From assembly GCA_030248215.1 (NCBI GenBank), contig JASANG010002630.1, forward strand, positions 1 through 64,000: DNA of 64,000 nucleotides, in the 5' to 3' direction. The number at the start of each line of letters is the position of its first letter. Within the stretch, counting starts at the first letter, position 1. Below the pieces are notes generated by a model that did not search any database, was not told the DNA's origin, and was given only the letters and a program-made list of their open reading frames with translations. The DNA is from Enoplolaimus lenunculus (taxonomy: Eukaryota; Nematoda; Enoplea; Enoplida; Thoracostomopsidae). Shown piece by piece: positions 31,076 through 43,500 of this stretch. The translations under genes and the position numbers were made by a program.

Positions 31076-32937
31076 GGCCCATGTATAGAACAGGTCCCTG
31101 TCAATTTCCCGGGTAATATCCCAGTTTCCCAAAATCCTAATTTCCCGGGTAGCATCCCAGTTTCCCAAAATCGCAATATCCCGGGTAATATCCCAATTTC
31201 CCAAACTAGCAGTATCACGTGTCATTTGCCAATTTTCCTTGTGAAATCCAAAGATCCTGGAAAAGTTAAGGTGTATACTTTGGGTCGGGCGTAGACTTGA
31301 CGGAACCATAGACAGACGGATGCAAGATTATGTCGGGAAGTTGTTTTTTATTGTCTTCTCAAAGGTGTTGTGCCCTCCGACCCCCCACTAGGCAATGGAG
31401 CGAAAAACGTTGCGCCCAAAATCCCGAGCGAAAAGCGCTGCGCCCAAAATCCCGAGCGAAAACCGCTGCGCCCAAAATCCCAAACTCCCAATTCCCAAAA
31501 TCTCGACCGAAAAACGCTGCGCCCAACTTCCCAAAATCCTGAGCGTAAAACGCTGCGCCCAAAATCCCGAGCGAAAAGCGCTGCGCCAAAATCCCAATTT
31601 CCCAAAATCCCGGGCGAAAAACGCTGCGCTCAAAATCCCAATTTCACAGAATCCCGAGCGAAAAGCGCTGCGCCCAAAATCCCAACTTCCCAAAATCCTG
31701 AGCGAAAAACGGTGCGCCCAAAATCCCGAGCGAAAAACGCTGGGCCCAAAATCCCAATTTCCCGGGTAATATCCGAATTTCCCAAAATCCCAATTTCCCA
31801 GGTAATATCCGCGGATTTTGGGAGGGACCTCTTCAGTACATCGGCCAAGATTCATATCAAGATTCGTGTTTGCTTTGCTTGCGCGGTTTTACATTGCTTG
31901 GGTATGGACTTTTTCTTGCACTTAGGTTTTGGAATATGCTTATACTACTGTTACGGCACTGTTCAATACATGGGTCAGTTTTGTTATAAGTTTAATATCC
32001 GTACTTGTAATCGGCACTTGTAACTGAAAACGTCCCTCCCAAACCCGAAAAATTCGGATAAAACGCGGATTTTGGGAAATTGAGATTTTGCCGACACCGG
32101 GAAATTGCGATTTTCGGCGCAACCATTTTTGTTCGGGATTTTGTGAATTTGAGATATTCCCGGGAAATAGGGATATTGGGAAATTCGGATATTACCAGGG
32201 AAATTGGGATTTTGGGAAATAGGGATCCTGCGGGGAAATTGCGATTTTAGGTGCAACCTTTTTCGCGCGTGATTTTGCGAAATTTGTACCAGGGAAATTG
32301 AGATTTTTTGCAGTTAGGATTCTGCCGGGAAATTGCGATTTTCGGCGCAACTTTTTTCGCTCGGGATTTTGGAAATTGGTATCTTACCCAGGAAATTGGG
32401 ATTTTGTGACATTGGACCTATTACCATGGAAGATTTCACAAGGAAAATTGCTATAATACACGTGATATATTGCTATTTTGCAGGGTGCAACCGGAGGTAA
32501 AAAGTACCGGAGCCGGAGGTCAGCGAAACTTGCCGGTGCCGGAGGTGAGGCTGAATAAGGTAGTAACGATGATGGTTAACTACTTAATTTGAGCCAATAT
32601 TTCAATATGTTGTTAATTCGTTTGGTTTTACGCTGATTTTCTGCGAATTTTCGGAAATTCTTTTCTGAAAATTGTGACAAAAGTAAAATGAAACGCGTTC
32701 AAACAGGTCATTTTTGCAAAATTATGCTAAATTTTGCTACCGAAATTGCCGGAACCTCCGGAAAACATTTCACCGGAGTCGGAGCCGAGGCCGATTTTCT
32801 GCCGGAGCCGGAGGCAGACCTCCGGTTGTGCCCTGCTTTTTTGGGAACTCGGGACATTATCCGGGATATATATTGATATTTTGTGAAATTGGGGTATTAC
32901 CCGGCAAATTGGGAGGGACCTGTTCTATACATGGGCC
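31076..32937. mobile_element. 1.86-kb fold-back element built from short tandem repeats
   Basis: Outer ends GGCCCATGTATAGAACAGG and its reverse complement. The left arm (31100-31820) is an array based on CCCAAAATCCC and GAGCGAAAAACGCTGCG (about 28-bp period plus variants). The right arm (32040-32450) carries the same motifs inverted (TTTTCGGCGCAAC, CGCTCGGGATTTTG). The centre (31827-32040) holds further pieces with GGCCCATG-type ends. All long open frames here come from the periodic arms. A hAT-like MITE (32481-32835) interrupts the right arm. Confidence 0.75.
32481..32835. mobile_element. hAT-like MITE with CCGGAG repeats inside the fold-back element
   Basis: Ends CAGGGTGCAACCGGAGG and CCTCCGGTTGTGCCCTG; flanks CTATTTTG (32473-32480) and CTTTTTTG (32836-32843), 7/8. 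Subterminal CCGGAGCCGG repeats. Confidence 0.8.
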
Positions 32938-33273
32938 TTGTAATCACTCAGAAAAATCGCATGGCTTCAAATGCGACTTGGAGGGAATGGAAAGTCCGAC
33001 CAATCTCCGAGTTTCCGCCAAGAAATCCTGAATCTGGTCCCATCAGGCGGCGATTACTGTCATGTTTTGATACGATGACATCGTTTTCTGTGAAACTGCT
33101 TTTTTACATTATCTCAAAGTATAGGTAGGTACATCAGCTCCCGTCAGAACTTTCTGCATCCGTCACTGTTTGGAGGGAAATTAATTTTGAAGAACGTTCA
33201 AGTAAATTTATCAGACATTCCACATCTTTTGTGCAGTTCGGTGGGACATTTCGTGTAAGTAGCGACGGTATAA

Positions 33274-34050
33274 AAATATCGGCCTATATAGAACAGGGCC
33301 GAAGAGTTATAAGCATATTCCTAAGCCTGAGCGTAACAACGAGCTTATACCTAAACTTTCTTAAGCAAAAATATTTGACTAAAGCTTACACTATTGCATT
33401 CTCGCAGAAATCGTTATTGGATATGCGATTGATCAGGTTGCTTGTTCGGTTGAAGTTAGCATTTATGGCTCTTAGTATTAAAATTTGTTTAGTTCTAAGG
33501 TAATGGCAAAACCTTACTTGTAGTCCGTTTAATCTGATGTGAAATTGAACGCCTATAGACATTTGAAGGATTCCAAGAATGAGCTAAAAATGCGCCAATT
33601 TATTATCTACGAAAATGAAGCATACCAAATCTATATTTTATAGCAGTGCAAAATGTAAGCGATATAAAACTTCTGGAGTGCTGTATTTTGGAGTGAATTG
33701 GCCAAATATATACGATGGGTACGATTCGAGAACTGAACGATTTGCAGACAAAAGCGAAACTGCTATAATAAGACAGTCCGATGATGTTTTTTGATGATGT
33801 TTCAGCAAAAATTGCTATTTTAATTCATCTTATGAACGGTGTTCATTAATGGAGTTGCGATCAGTATACGTAATTCACGTTAGAATTGATCAGTGTTACT
33901 CGTAGGGCGTTAAGTGTACAGTAAGCATATTCCGGTGGCTAAGCCTACATTTGCGTTTCGAAAAATTGTTTAGCTTAGCAAAAAATATAGTCTAAAATAT
34001 AAGTGTACTCTTTTGCTGTCCCACCAGAAATCGGGATGGCCCTGAAAGTA
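33274..34050. repeat. Degraded copies of the GGCCCATG / CCTAAGCC family
   Basis: 33274-33420 holds GGCCTATATAGAACAGGGCC and ATTCCTAAGCCTGAGCG; 33910-34050 holds a second remnant ending CCAGAAATCGGGATGGCCC. Between them I see no further structure apart from the possible MYH poly(A) hexamer at 33599. Confidence 0.45.
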
Positions 34051-34360
34051 ACGTGGCCCCTCGACTTTTAATTATTTATAGTCATTTATGACAAATTTAT
34101 CTCAATATTGTATGAGAAGCTGAGCTGGTAGAACATGAACTACTATTTTTAAAATGCCTCTTTAAGCAAAAACAGATGGCAACAAACATTGTTAAATGTT
34201 CTAAAATTGAAAGATTACTAGCTTCCTGAGAAGATAAAACGGTCGTTATGATCAAAAATCATAGTCCATGGCATTTCCGTGGTCTAGTTAATTTTTCATG
34301 TAGGGTTGTTTTTTGCAGAAGCCAGATTCGGTATCATTCTTTCTGTGCTCTTGGGGGGCA

Positions 34361-34549
34361 TTAAAAACCTGCGAAGCTTGCTGATGTTGCAACCCCGCCG
34401 CCAAGAGCAGGTGCTGCTGATGCGGCACTACGATTTTTAGCTCTTAACTTTGCGAGAGAGTTTTCAGCAACGTCTGCTCGTTCTTCGCTGTCTTCCAATT
34501 GATGCTGAACTTGGCGATACTTTTGCAAGTTCATATTGGCAAGTTCTTC
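34361..34549 (-). CDS. MYH: MYH gene 1, last exon: assembly region end and tailpiece
   Basis: 63 codons including TAA at 34361-34363. [20 protein letters not shown] and [12 protein letters not shown] are the conserved rod end; the remainder ([22 protein letters not shown]) is a Gly/Ala/Ser non-helical tailpiece. A possible poly(A) hexamer (AATAAA on the minus strand) is at 33599-33604, about 0.76 kb past the stop. Confidence 0.93.
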   Translation of the reverse strand, partial: EELANMNLQKYRQVQHQLEDSEERADVAENSLAKLRAKNRSAASAAPALGGGVATSASFAGF

Positions 34550-37500
34550 CTGTAAAATATATAATTTATTGTATTGCGACGAGTCAGTTGTTGCAATTTT
34601 TTCCGCAATGCCTTGGATCGGTCATATCTAAAATTTATCTGGTGTTTATAAACTTTCTTGGAGTGATTCTTAATTATTTCTGGTCAAGTACGTGGGAGTG
34701 CACTCCTCGTATGCCTGTCCACAATGAAATGGCTTAGTGTGGCAGTGAGTCTGACAAAATCATTGAGTTATTCGTATTCTAAAATGATCTGGAATTTGTC
34801 TTTGAAACATGAATTAAAATGCACTGGCCTTCATTTTTATGGCTGCATTACATATTTATTTAATGCTGTCAGGATTGTGCCTAAAGCCCTATTCACACGT
34901 GCAAGTTTTTGCAGCAAAAAATTGAACGTGCAACTTGCATGTGGAAGTTTGGTCACAAAGCAGATTTGAAGTTCTTGCAGCTGCAAATTATTAACTGGAA
35001 TTCATACTATTGAATTTAATTCGCACCTGTGAACGCAGTTGCAAGTCGCTTGAATGTCTTGCACCTGCAACTTGATTGGTCAATCAGAATGTTCGTTTGA
35101 GAATACTTGCAGCTTCAAGTATTTCATGCAAGTTGCAGCTGCAAAATCTCGCTGCAAAAACTTGCACGTGTGAATGGGGCTTTAGGCATTTTTGTATTCT
35201 GTGTATTTGAGTTGTCTGAATAAAACGTACTGCTTCTTCGATTTGACGCTTGTAGACTTTTATTTTGTTTTGTAACTTATCAACCAGATCTGCGAGGCGG
35301 TCTTGGTTCTTTTTGTCTTCTTCCACCTTAAAACGTGGTATTTTAAGCTTTAATATCGTGAGCTGATACTGTACAAACTGTGATGAAGTACTGTTCCAAT
35401 TTCAATCAGTTATAACATCAGTTGTCCAAGCTTTTCTTGGAAGCAAAGGTTCGTTAAAAATGCACTTTATTGCTGTTATTTTAATGTTTGTTTCGGATGG
35501 ATTGCAAGTTGACGTGCTGCGTTTGAACAGACTCTATCGTTGCAAGCATATATCATTGAAAAAAACAGTCGATTTTTATTAATCCATCGTTATTTTTTAA
35601 TTCAATACTTTATAAAAACAACAGTTAGTCCAGGAAAATTCAAATCAAGAATAATCGTTGACACCAATAAAATTTTTAACTTAAAACAATTTTAAAACAA
35701 ATTCTTCTTTCAGAACTTTTCTTCAAATAAATTAAAATTAAATTCCAAGTGATTTTAGAAACTAAAGTATAAATTAAAATTTTACTTACACAAACATTTA
35801 CTTTGACTACCGTGACAACTGAACAGAACTCATAGGAGTCCCAGCTGTCATCTTTGATTGCAAGATTTTGTGCCAAATAGTCTGCATATTAAGTTTTCAT
35901 CAGGAATTACGTTTAATTTCATTGTATGCCTGAGCAGTTTATTTTTTGTATTTAAATTGTAAGATAAATCTCACCTGAAACTCGAGTTCTTTAATGCGAC
36001 GTTCCTGTTTGCTAGTATTTTTCAACAAGTCCGTTGCACGCCGCGTTTCGCTGTCCAAGTCGCCTTCAACTTCTCTGACCTGAAAAATATTTTATTAATA
36101 TATATTTTGGTGTTCCACTTCACACTGAGCACGAGCAATTGACTTAAGTAAGGTATAATTGGTTTGTCAGCTTCAGACTAATATTGCATTAAGAATTGAG
36201 ACAAATATGGTATAGTTTTTGAATATTTTATTAATATATTTTGTTGTTCCATTTCGCACTGCGCACGAGCAATTAACTTAAGTTAGGTATAATTGGTTTG
36301 TCAGCTTCAGACTAATATTGCATTAAGAATTGAGACAAATATGGTATAGTTTTTGAATATTTTATTAATATATTTTGTTGTTCCATTTCGCACTGCGCAC
36401 GAGCAATTAACTTAAGTTAGGTATAATTGGTTTGTCAGCTTCAGACTAATATTGCATTAAGAATTGAGACAAATATGGTATAGTTTCTGAATATTTTATT
36501 AATATATTTTGTTGTTCCATTTCGCACTGCGCACGAGCAATTAACTTAAGTTAGGTATAATTGGTTTGTCAGCTTCAGACTAATATTGTTTCAAGAATTG
36601 AGACAAATATGGTATGGTTTTTGAATATTTCATTTTATAAAAACAATTTGTTTCGTTTCGGTGTTCTTTGTTTAGTGAACTTACTCGTTGTTCCAACTTT
36701 GCAATGATCCGTTTTCCTCCTTTCAGCGCGGCTGCTTCGGCTTCGTCCAGTCTTGTTTGCATTTCCTAAAACATCACTTGCAGCCGCTAGAATCCCAGAT
36801 ATTTATCACTTTAAAATTTCAAATTTTCTTATTAAAAATATACTGCTCAAGTGTTGCTTGTTTTGAATTAAAGGGATTAATTTTATGGCTCGTGTTAATC
36901 ATCTAACTGCTTGCTCACTTCGCCTTAGCATTCGCTTAAATTTAAGCTTAAGCGTAACCCTAAACATATAAATCCTTATCTTTAAGTCTACTAGGTTTGC
37001 TCTCTTCCAGTAGGCGAGCTCATATAATTAACAAGGATCGAATGCAATTTATTGCATAGTTTTCGCTATATACTAACTTTTATCTGAACTTCAAGACCTT
37101 TACGCATTCGTTCGACATGCATCGCGTGTTCTTGTTCTTGACGAAGCTCTTCGGCAAGTCTTGCGGCATCGCCAGTGGCTTTTTTCGATCGTTCTTCTGA
37201 TGCTTTGAGTTCGTTCAGTGTTTCATCCAAATCGGCCTGTATTTAATTTTTAAAGTATTAAAATTTTATAGATTTTTCAATTCATCTCTAGTGAACGGTA
37301 ACGGGAAATGTGGGAAAGTTACGTTTCGGGTTCATAATTGCATGCTTTGTTTGAGTATATGATTAACTTAACAGAATTGTTGAGAGAGATAGAAAATTTA
37401 TATTTTGAATTCAAAACTATATGGCTTAGAAGATGGAGGAACCTTATTCTCGAATACGTGCGTTTTCCGCGTATTGCTAGTTAGTGATACTTGTATCTTT

Positions 37501-40500
37501 CATGTGAAATTGACATTCTCAGATGCGGTAGTTCGCTTGTTTGAATACCTATCATTAATCTATGAGACATATTTAAGAATGCGTCATTGTTTTCAAATGT
37601 TCAAACTAAAGTGAATGCGTAAGCGAATATGAGAAATTATTATCACAGTGGCTTAAATTTGTATTTATAATTTGAACCACAATTAATCATCAATCAATCA
37701 TTTTGCGTACATGCAAAGCTGCTAGTTCGCCTTCCAGTTTGCGTTTCGTTACACTTAGAGAACTGGCTTGCGCAGCGAGTTCGTTTGCATTTTCACGCGC
37801 ATCACTTGCATCTGTTTCGGCTTGTTTTCGAGCTCTTTCCACCTTAAATAATGGTTGCCTTCAAGCAGTAAAGTTAAAACTTAAATATTAGCATTTTGTT
37901 ACGGCATAATATACTAGAAAAGTGACATTTCTTGCATAACTAAGTTTAGTTTAAGGTGTAACGTGTGGGTGTTTCTGTTAAGCGAATGCAATGAATTCTC
38001 CTATTTCGATTTAGGCTTGTTATTTGAATGGTTTCACTTGAGCTTATGCCAGCCAGGGGCATAGGAAGGATTTTAGAAAAAAGGGTTTCGTTTAACAACT
38101 TCGAAACGAGTTTCTTGTGTTACCAACTGAAAAAATTCACATATTTCTGAACAAAAATCGCAAGCTGGAGGAAGGTTTCCCCACTGACCACCTCAGGCTA
38201 TACGACCTTGTTTGCACGGTTGTTGTGAGTATTAGCTTTACACATGCACACATTTCTGATAGATATATTTTAAATCATAGTATGGTTTAAGACGAATTTA
38301 GAAAGTATTTAACCTGGTCTAAGTTGTGGATCAACTCTTCTTTTTCAGATTGCAAAAATGAACATCGCGTTTCGCTTGCCGCATACTGTTCACGAATTTC
38401 ATCACGTTGCCGTTGTTCTTCCTCGACTTGCAATTGCAGTTCTCTAATTTGATCTTGATAGCGTTTCAAATTTTTTTGCGCTTCAGCGTTGGCTTTATTC
38501 GCGTGATCCAACGCAATTTCTAGCTCGTTAATATCAGCTTCAAGCTTCTTTTTAACTCGCAGCAGTTCGTTTCGAGCTTTCACTTCAGTTTCCAACGTTA
38601 CTTGCATCGAATCTAGCGCACGTTGATGATTTTTGCGAGTGTTTTCAAATTCTTCTTCTTTTTCTTGGATGCGTTTTTCGATTTCTGATCGCACTTGAGC
38701 GATTTCAACTTGCGCACGCATTACTTTACTCTCTTCGGCTTCGAGTGCAGCCTCGGCTTCGTCCAGCGCGCTTTGAAGTTCCTCTTTTTCAGCTTCCAAT
38801 CGTCGAACCATTTTTTGAAGTTCGTGTACTGAGCGTCCGCCTAAAGCGATACAAAAACAAATTTTCTTTATTATCTCGATGCTCAATTTTTATGCATTTA
38901 AAGCTGTGTCCACCAATTAGTAATATTGTGTCTTTGTTAACATCGGTATTCGTTTAATAGAAATATACCGGAGATCCCGTGGTTTGGATATCGTTAATGT
39001 TTGGTATTACGGCCATTCACTGGACAATTTGTCGACTATTATGATATACTTAGACTCAGGATTGTGATAAGGATTATGTTTAGAATTCAGACTTAAGAGG
39101 CTTTTGGAAGACAAGTTGTCGGGCGCCGAAATGTCCTAAATTTGTAATTTTAGATCACAGTTGAAATGAAAAATTTTGATTTACACGTACTGTGTCAATT
39201 GTTAACAATACATGAATATTTGAAATCACCAATATTTTGCAAATGAGATTCCAAAATTTCGAAACGAAATTTTGCTCTTTAAGCCAATAGTGAATGAAAT
39301 GATAATCACGATTCAAAACGACGTAAATGATACCTTCGCTAAGTTGATCTGTCAAATCTTTTATTTCTTGAGCTAAATTCTTGTTCTCACGCTTGTACGC
39401 TTCCATTTGTTCGTTCATTTCATCGTGCGTCACTTTCAACTTATACAGTTCCGTGGACATGGATCGGCATTCTCTTTGGCTTGCATCAAGCTCTGCTGAT
39501 AAATCTTCGGTCTTTTTTCGCCATTCATCAACCACTCGATCAAATCCTTTTTGTTTCTTTTCCATTGACGATGCATAGTTTTGTGCACGTTCACATTCGA
39601 CTTGTGCGTCATCCAGCTCGCCCATAATACGATGTTTTTGTTTTTCGAGTGCAACCGCTTTGTTGTTTGCTTGATCCAAAGACTCGTGTAAGTCGTTCAA
39701 CTTGACGGCCAATTTTCGTTTTGCATCCTCAAGCTCCTCGGCTTTAACCAATCCTTCGCCTTCGTATTTCGCGCGCCATTGCTGGGCTTCGGCGTTTGCT
39801 TTTGCAAGTTGTCGCTGTGTTTCCGCTTTTGCTTCGCTTTCTTCCTCCAGTTGTTCTCGAAGTGTGTCCAACTCGTGTTCGACGTTTCGTAGTTGTCCAG
39901 CAAGACTTTGTCGTTCACGCGACTCTTCATCAGCGCTTCGTTTGGCTTCCTCCAGCTGTGATTGCAGTTGGCTTTTAAGTCGAGTCAATGCGCTCAGTTG
40001 ACTTTCGGCATCCTCTAGTTGGCGTACAAGATCACCAGACTCAGCATTCATTCGGCTTTTCAAGCTTGCAAAATCGGCCAATTGTCGTGATTGTTCATCG
40101 CATTTCATGGTCAGTTCGCCAACTTGTAGTTCTAACGATTTGCATTTCTTATCGATATCACTTTTGGATTTTGCTTCGGCATCGAGGGCGTTGTGCAAGT
40201 CATCAACTTCTCGTTGAATTACCGATTTATCTTTTTCAAGCTTTGCCCGTTGTTTTTGCAGCTGATCCAACTGGTCGCCCATTTCCGCCACTGCATCGTT
40301 GTGTTTTTTCCGCAATGCGCCAAGTTGTCCTTCATGATTCATGTTTGCATCTTCCAGATCACGTCGCAATTTGGATAACTCGGCTTCGCGTTTCTTGTTC
40401 AGCTCGATTTGAGCTGCTGTTGCTCCGCCAGCTTCGTCCAAGCGTTCACTCAAGTCTTCCAGTTCTCGTTGAGCATCGGAACGAGCTCTCTCGCTCTTGC

Positions 40501-43500
40501 TTCTAGCTTGTCGTTCGCTTTCAAGTTCTTCAAGCAATTCTTCGTTTTTACCTTGCAGTTCTTTCACCTGCCGTTGTAGTTTTGCAACCAAAGTTTGCTC
40601 ATCTTCAAGTTTTGTTTGAGCTCCATGCATTTCAGCTTCTCTCTTTTTAAGATTGTTTTCAACGTCATGCTTTTGTTTGTTCGTTTCGTCGATTGTTTCA
40701 TTTGCAACTTTTAAATCACCTTCGATTTTGCGTTTCGCTTTTTCAACCTCTTGACGTTGCCGTTTTTCGCGTTCCAAACTATTTTCAAGTTCATCCAAAT
40801 TGTTCTCGAGTTTACCTTTAACTTTGTTCAAATGATTGACTTTGTCTTCTTCGGCTTGTAGATCGTCTTGTAGTTTTCGGTTGCATTCTTCTTGATGTTT
40901 CTTTTCTTTGTTCAATTTTGCAATCAGTTCGTCTTGTTGTGCCATTTCGTCTTGTAGCGATTTAATCTGATTTTCTTTCGATCCTTTTTCCGATTGTGTT
41001 TTGCGTAAACTCATTTCCGAGTCTTGTAATTGTTTTTTCAGCGCGTCGTTGTCAGCTTCGACTTTTTTCTTTTGTTTTTGAACATCCGCTGTTTTGCCTT
41101 CTTGATCCGATACTCGATCATTGAGATCCGATAGTTGCTTTTCTAAATCTTTTTTCTGAGTTTCCAACTTGATGCATCGATCGTCAGCTCCTGATTTATC
41201 TGCTTTTTCGGCTTGCAACTCGCTCAGAAGTTGATTCTTTTCTTCGATTAGTTTCGTGTTATTTTCTTCCATTGTCTTACGCCCTGCTTCCTCTTTTTCG
41301 AGTTTTTCTTTCATTTCCTGTAATGTTTTCAACAAGCATAATTGTGCATGTTTGGTAGTTGAGATTTTATATTAATGACGTTATTAGGATGATGTTATGT
41401 AACACATTAGGGTGACGCCATAGTTTTTGAAAGAAATGATGTCATACAGCGCCGTCCGTTGCCGCACGGTGCCGTCGGTCCCCGTTCCTAGTGACAAAAT
41501 ACTATTTTTTGCAGGCCAGCAGGCCAGATTCTGAAAATTCAATTTTTTAATACTTCAAATGCTTACTTTCAAACTGTGATATAAATTCATTTATTCAGAA
41601 TACGCGTTGCGTCCAGTACATACACCTAATGCTGTAACATGGTTTAAATAATGTTGTGCAGATAAAAAAATAGTCTTAAACGCTACCTAAAATGTAGTGT
41701 GAATAATTCTTTGAACTTACATCGATTTGTTTCTGCAATTTTTCCATTTCTTCTGCTTCTTTTCCGGCTTTCAACAGCGGTTTTACCATACCATAAAGTT
41801 TGAACCAAACCCACGTTCGTAGTTCAAGCCATGACCGGATATTCTTTTGTAAAATCGTGTAGCCAGCCATTTGCTTCTGTCGTTCTTTGGCTTCTTGTTG
41901 TGCCAAAAACCAACGGACTTTTGCTTGAAGTCCTGTTATAAGCCGTGCCAGCTCTGCGTCACGGGCATCTTCTAAGTGCGCCAGTACGCCTGCTTTGAAG
42001 AAAACCTGAAAAAGATGAAATTGGGTATCAAATTTGGTTATGCAATTGGTCAGTATTTACATTTTGAATTAACTTAAGTCGTTTGCCTGTTTTTGTTATA
42101 AAAATATAGAAACTTAACAAATATATCACGTATTTCTGGTCAGTAGTTACCTTTGCCCACAATAAAAACTGTATATAATGAAAATTACTACACTACTATT
42201 TAATTTAGCTTACCTTGGTGGCTCCCATACGATATTGTTCAGGATCAAGGATTTTCTTATCTTCGATTACTCTTGCCATTGCTTTAGCAGCTTCTGTAGG
42301 ATCTTCATTTGATTTGGCAGCGTCCGCTGCCAAGATGGCATACCTAAAACAAACATTTCATGTACGATTTGTAGCCACTAACGTTCATTGCGTGCCAGTT
42401 AACTCTCCTCGATATTCGGCAAAAAAATGTCAGTTATAATACCTATTGCAAAATACTTTGAGTCCGAAGTCTATGCGTCAAAATATTGCGCTTTGCTCGT
42501 GCTTGCATTCGAACACTTCTAAGAAAACAAATATTCAACCTGTCTTATCAATTACAGTTAAAAATGTGACGTTGAAAATTGGTACTTACGTGTAAAGAAG
42601 CTCTTATTGTTCTTACACAAGAACTCTGCGGTTTAGTTCAGTATATATGTTCCGGAAATTACCAACATGCAAGTTGCCCTTAAGTTTTTTCTCGATCCAC
42701 CCGGGCAACCTTCTGTACGAAGTATATCGAAAACAATAAAATTCGCTCATTGTATGGTCCAACCGCATTCTGTGCTGCTTTTCAATTTTAAAATGACTTC
42801 AAAAAATTAGAGTACTGAAATTTTATTATTATTATTATTATTATATTATTATTATTATTGTTATATTATTATTATTATATATTATTATTATTATTATTAT
42901 TATATTATTATTATTATTTGCGTTTAAGTCATAAGTAGAATATTCTATTTTACCTCTGTTTGAAGTCCTGGTGAGTGCTTCTGTTCGGAAATCCTTTTCT
43001 GCAAATTCGAATACCTTCAAGGACTCCGTTGCAAGTCAACTGATTCATGCATAAGCCAGCATCAATAACACCTACAAGCAAATATTGTCATATTCGTAGT
43101 AGGTATATATGTCCTGAACGGAATGTTGCCGTTTAACCAATTTTTTTCCTGCCGATTGTAAAACATAAGCTACATAACTCAAACTCTCTTATCTACGGTT
43201 TAGTATAAATGATGCCCGAACAAATCACCCGGCAACTTAATTGTAACCTAATGGCTGGGTTTCTGAACTCTTTTTTAAGTATTTCTTAACTTATCCTTAA
43301 ATGCTTACTTAAGTATTCGACTTAAAAAATATATACTCAAGTTTAACAGAAACGCCTAAATGCAAATTTTTGATCCACAGTCGTATCGATAGAGTGTTAG
43401 TTTTACTTTACAATGATGGGTTACCGTGAGTCTACAATATCAGATGGACTAAGGTTAGCATGCCAGTACTGTAAAGCGTAATATATATTAACTTTGCTTA

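Noticed and set aside
31370-32023. Long plus-strand open frame rich in PKIP/EKRCAQN repeats
   Set aside because: It is the translation of the fold-back element's tandem arms; the opposite strand and other frames are equally open, and no homology is recognisable.
39381-40506. Plus-strand frames of 60-172 codons opposite the myosin rod
   Set aside because: Shadow frames caused by the codon bias of coiled-coil sequence on the other strand.
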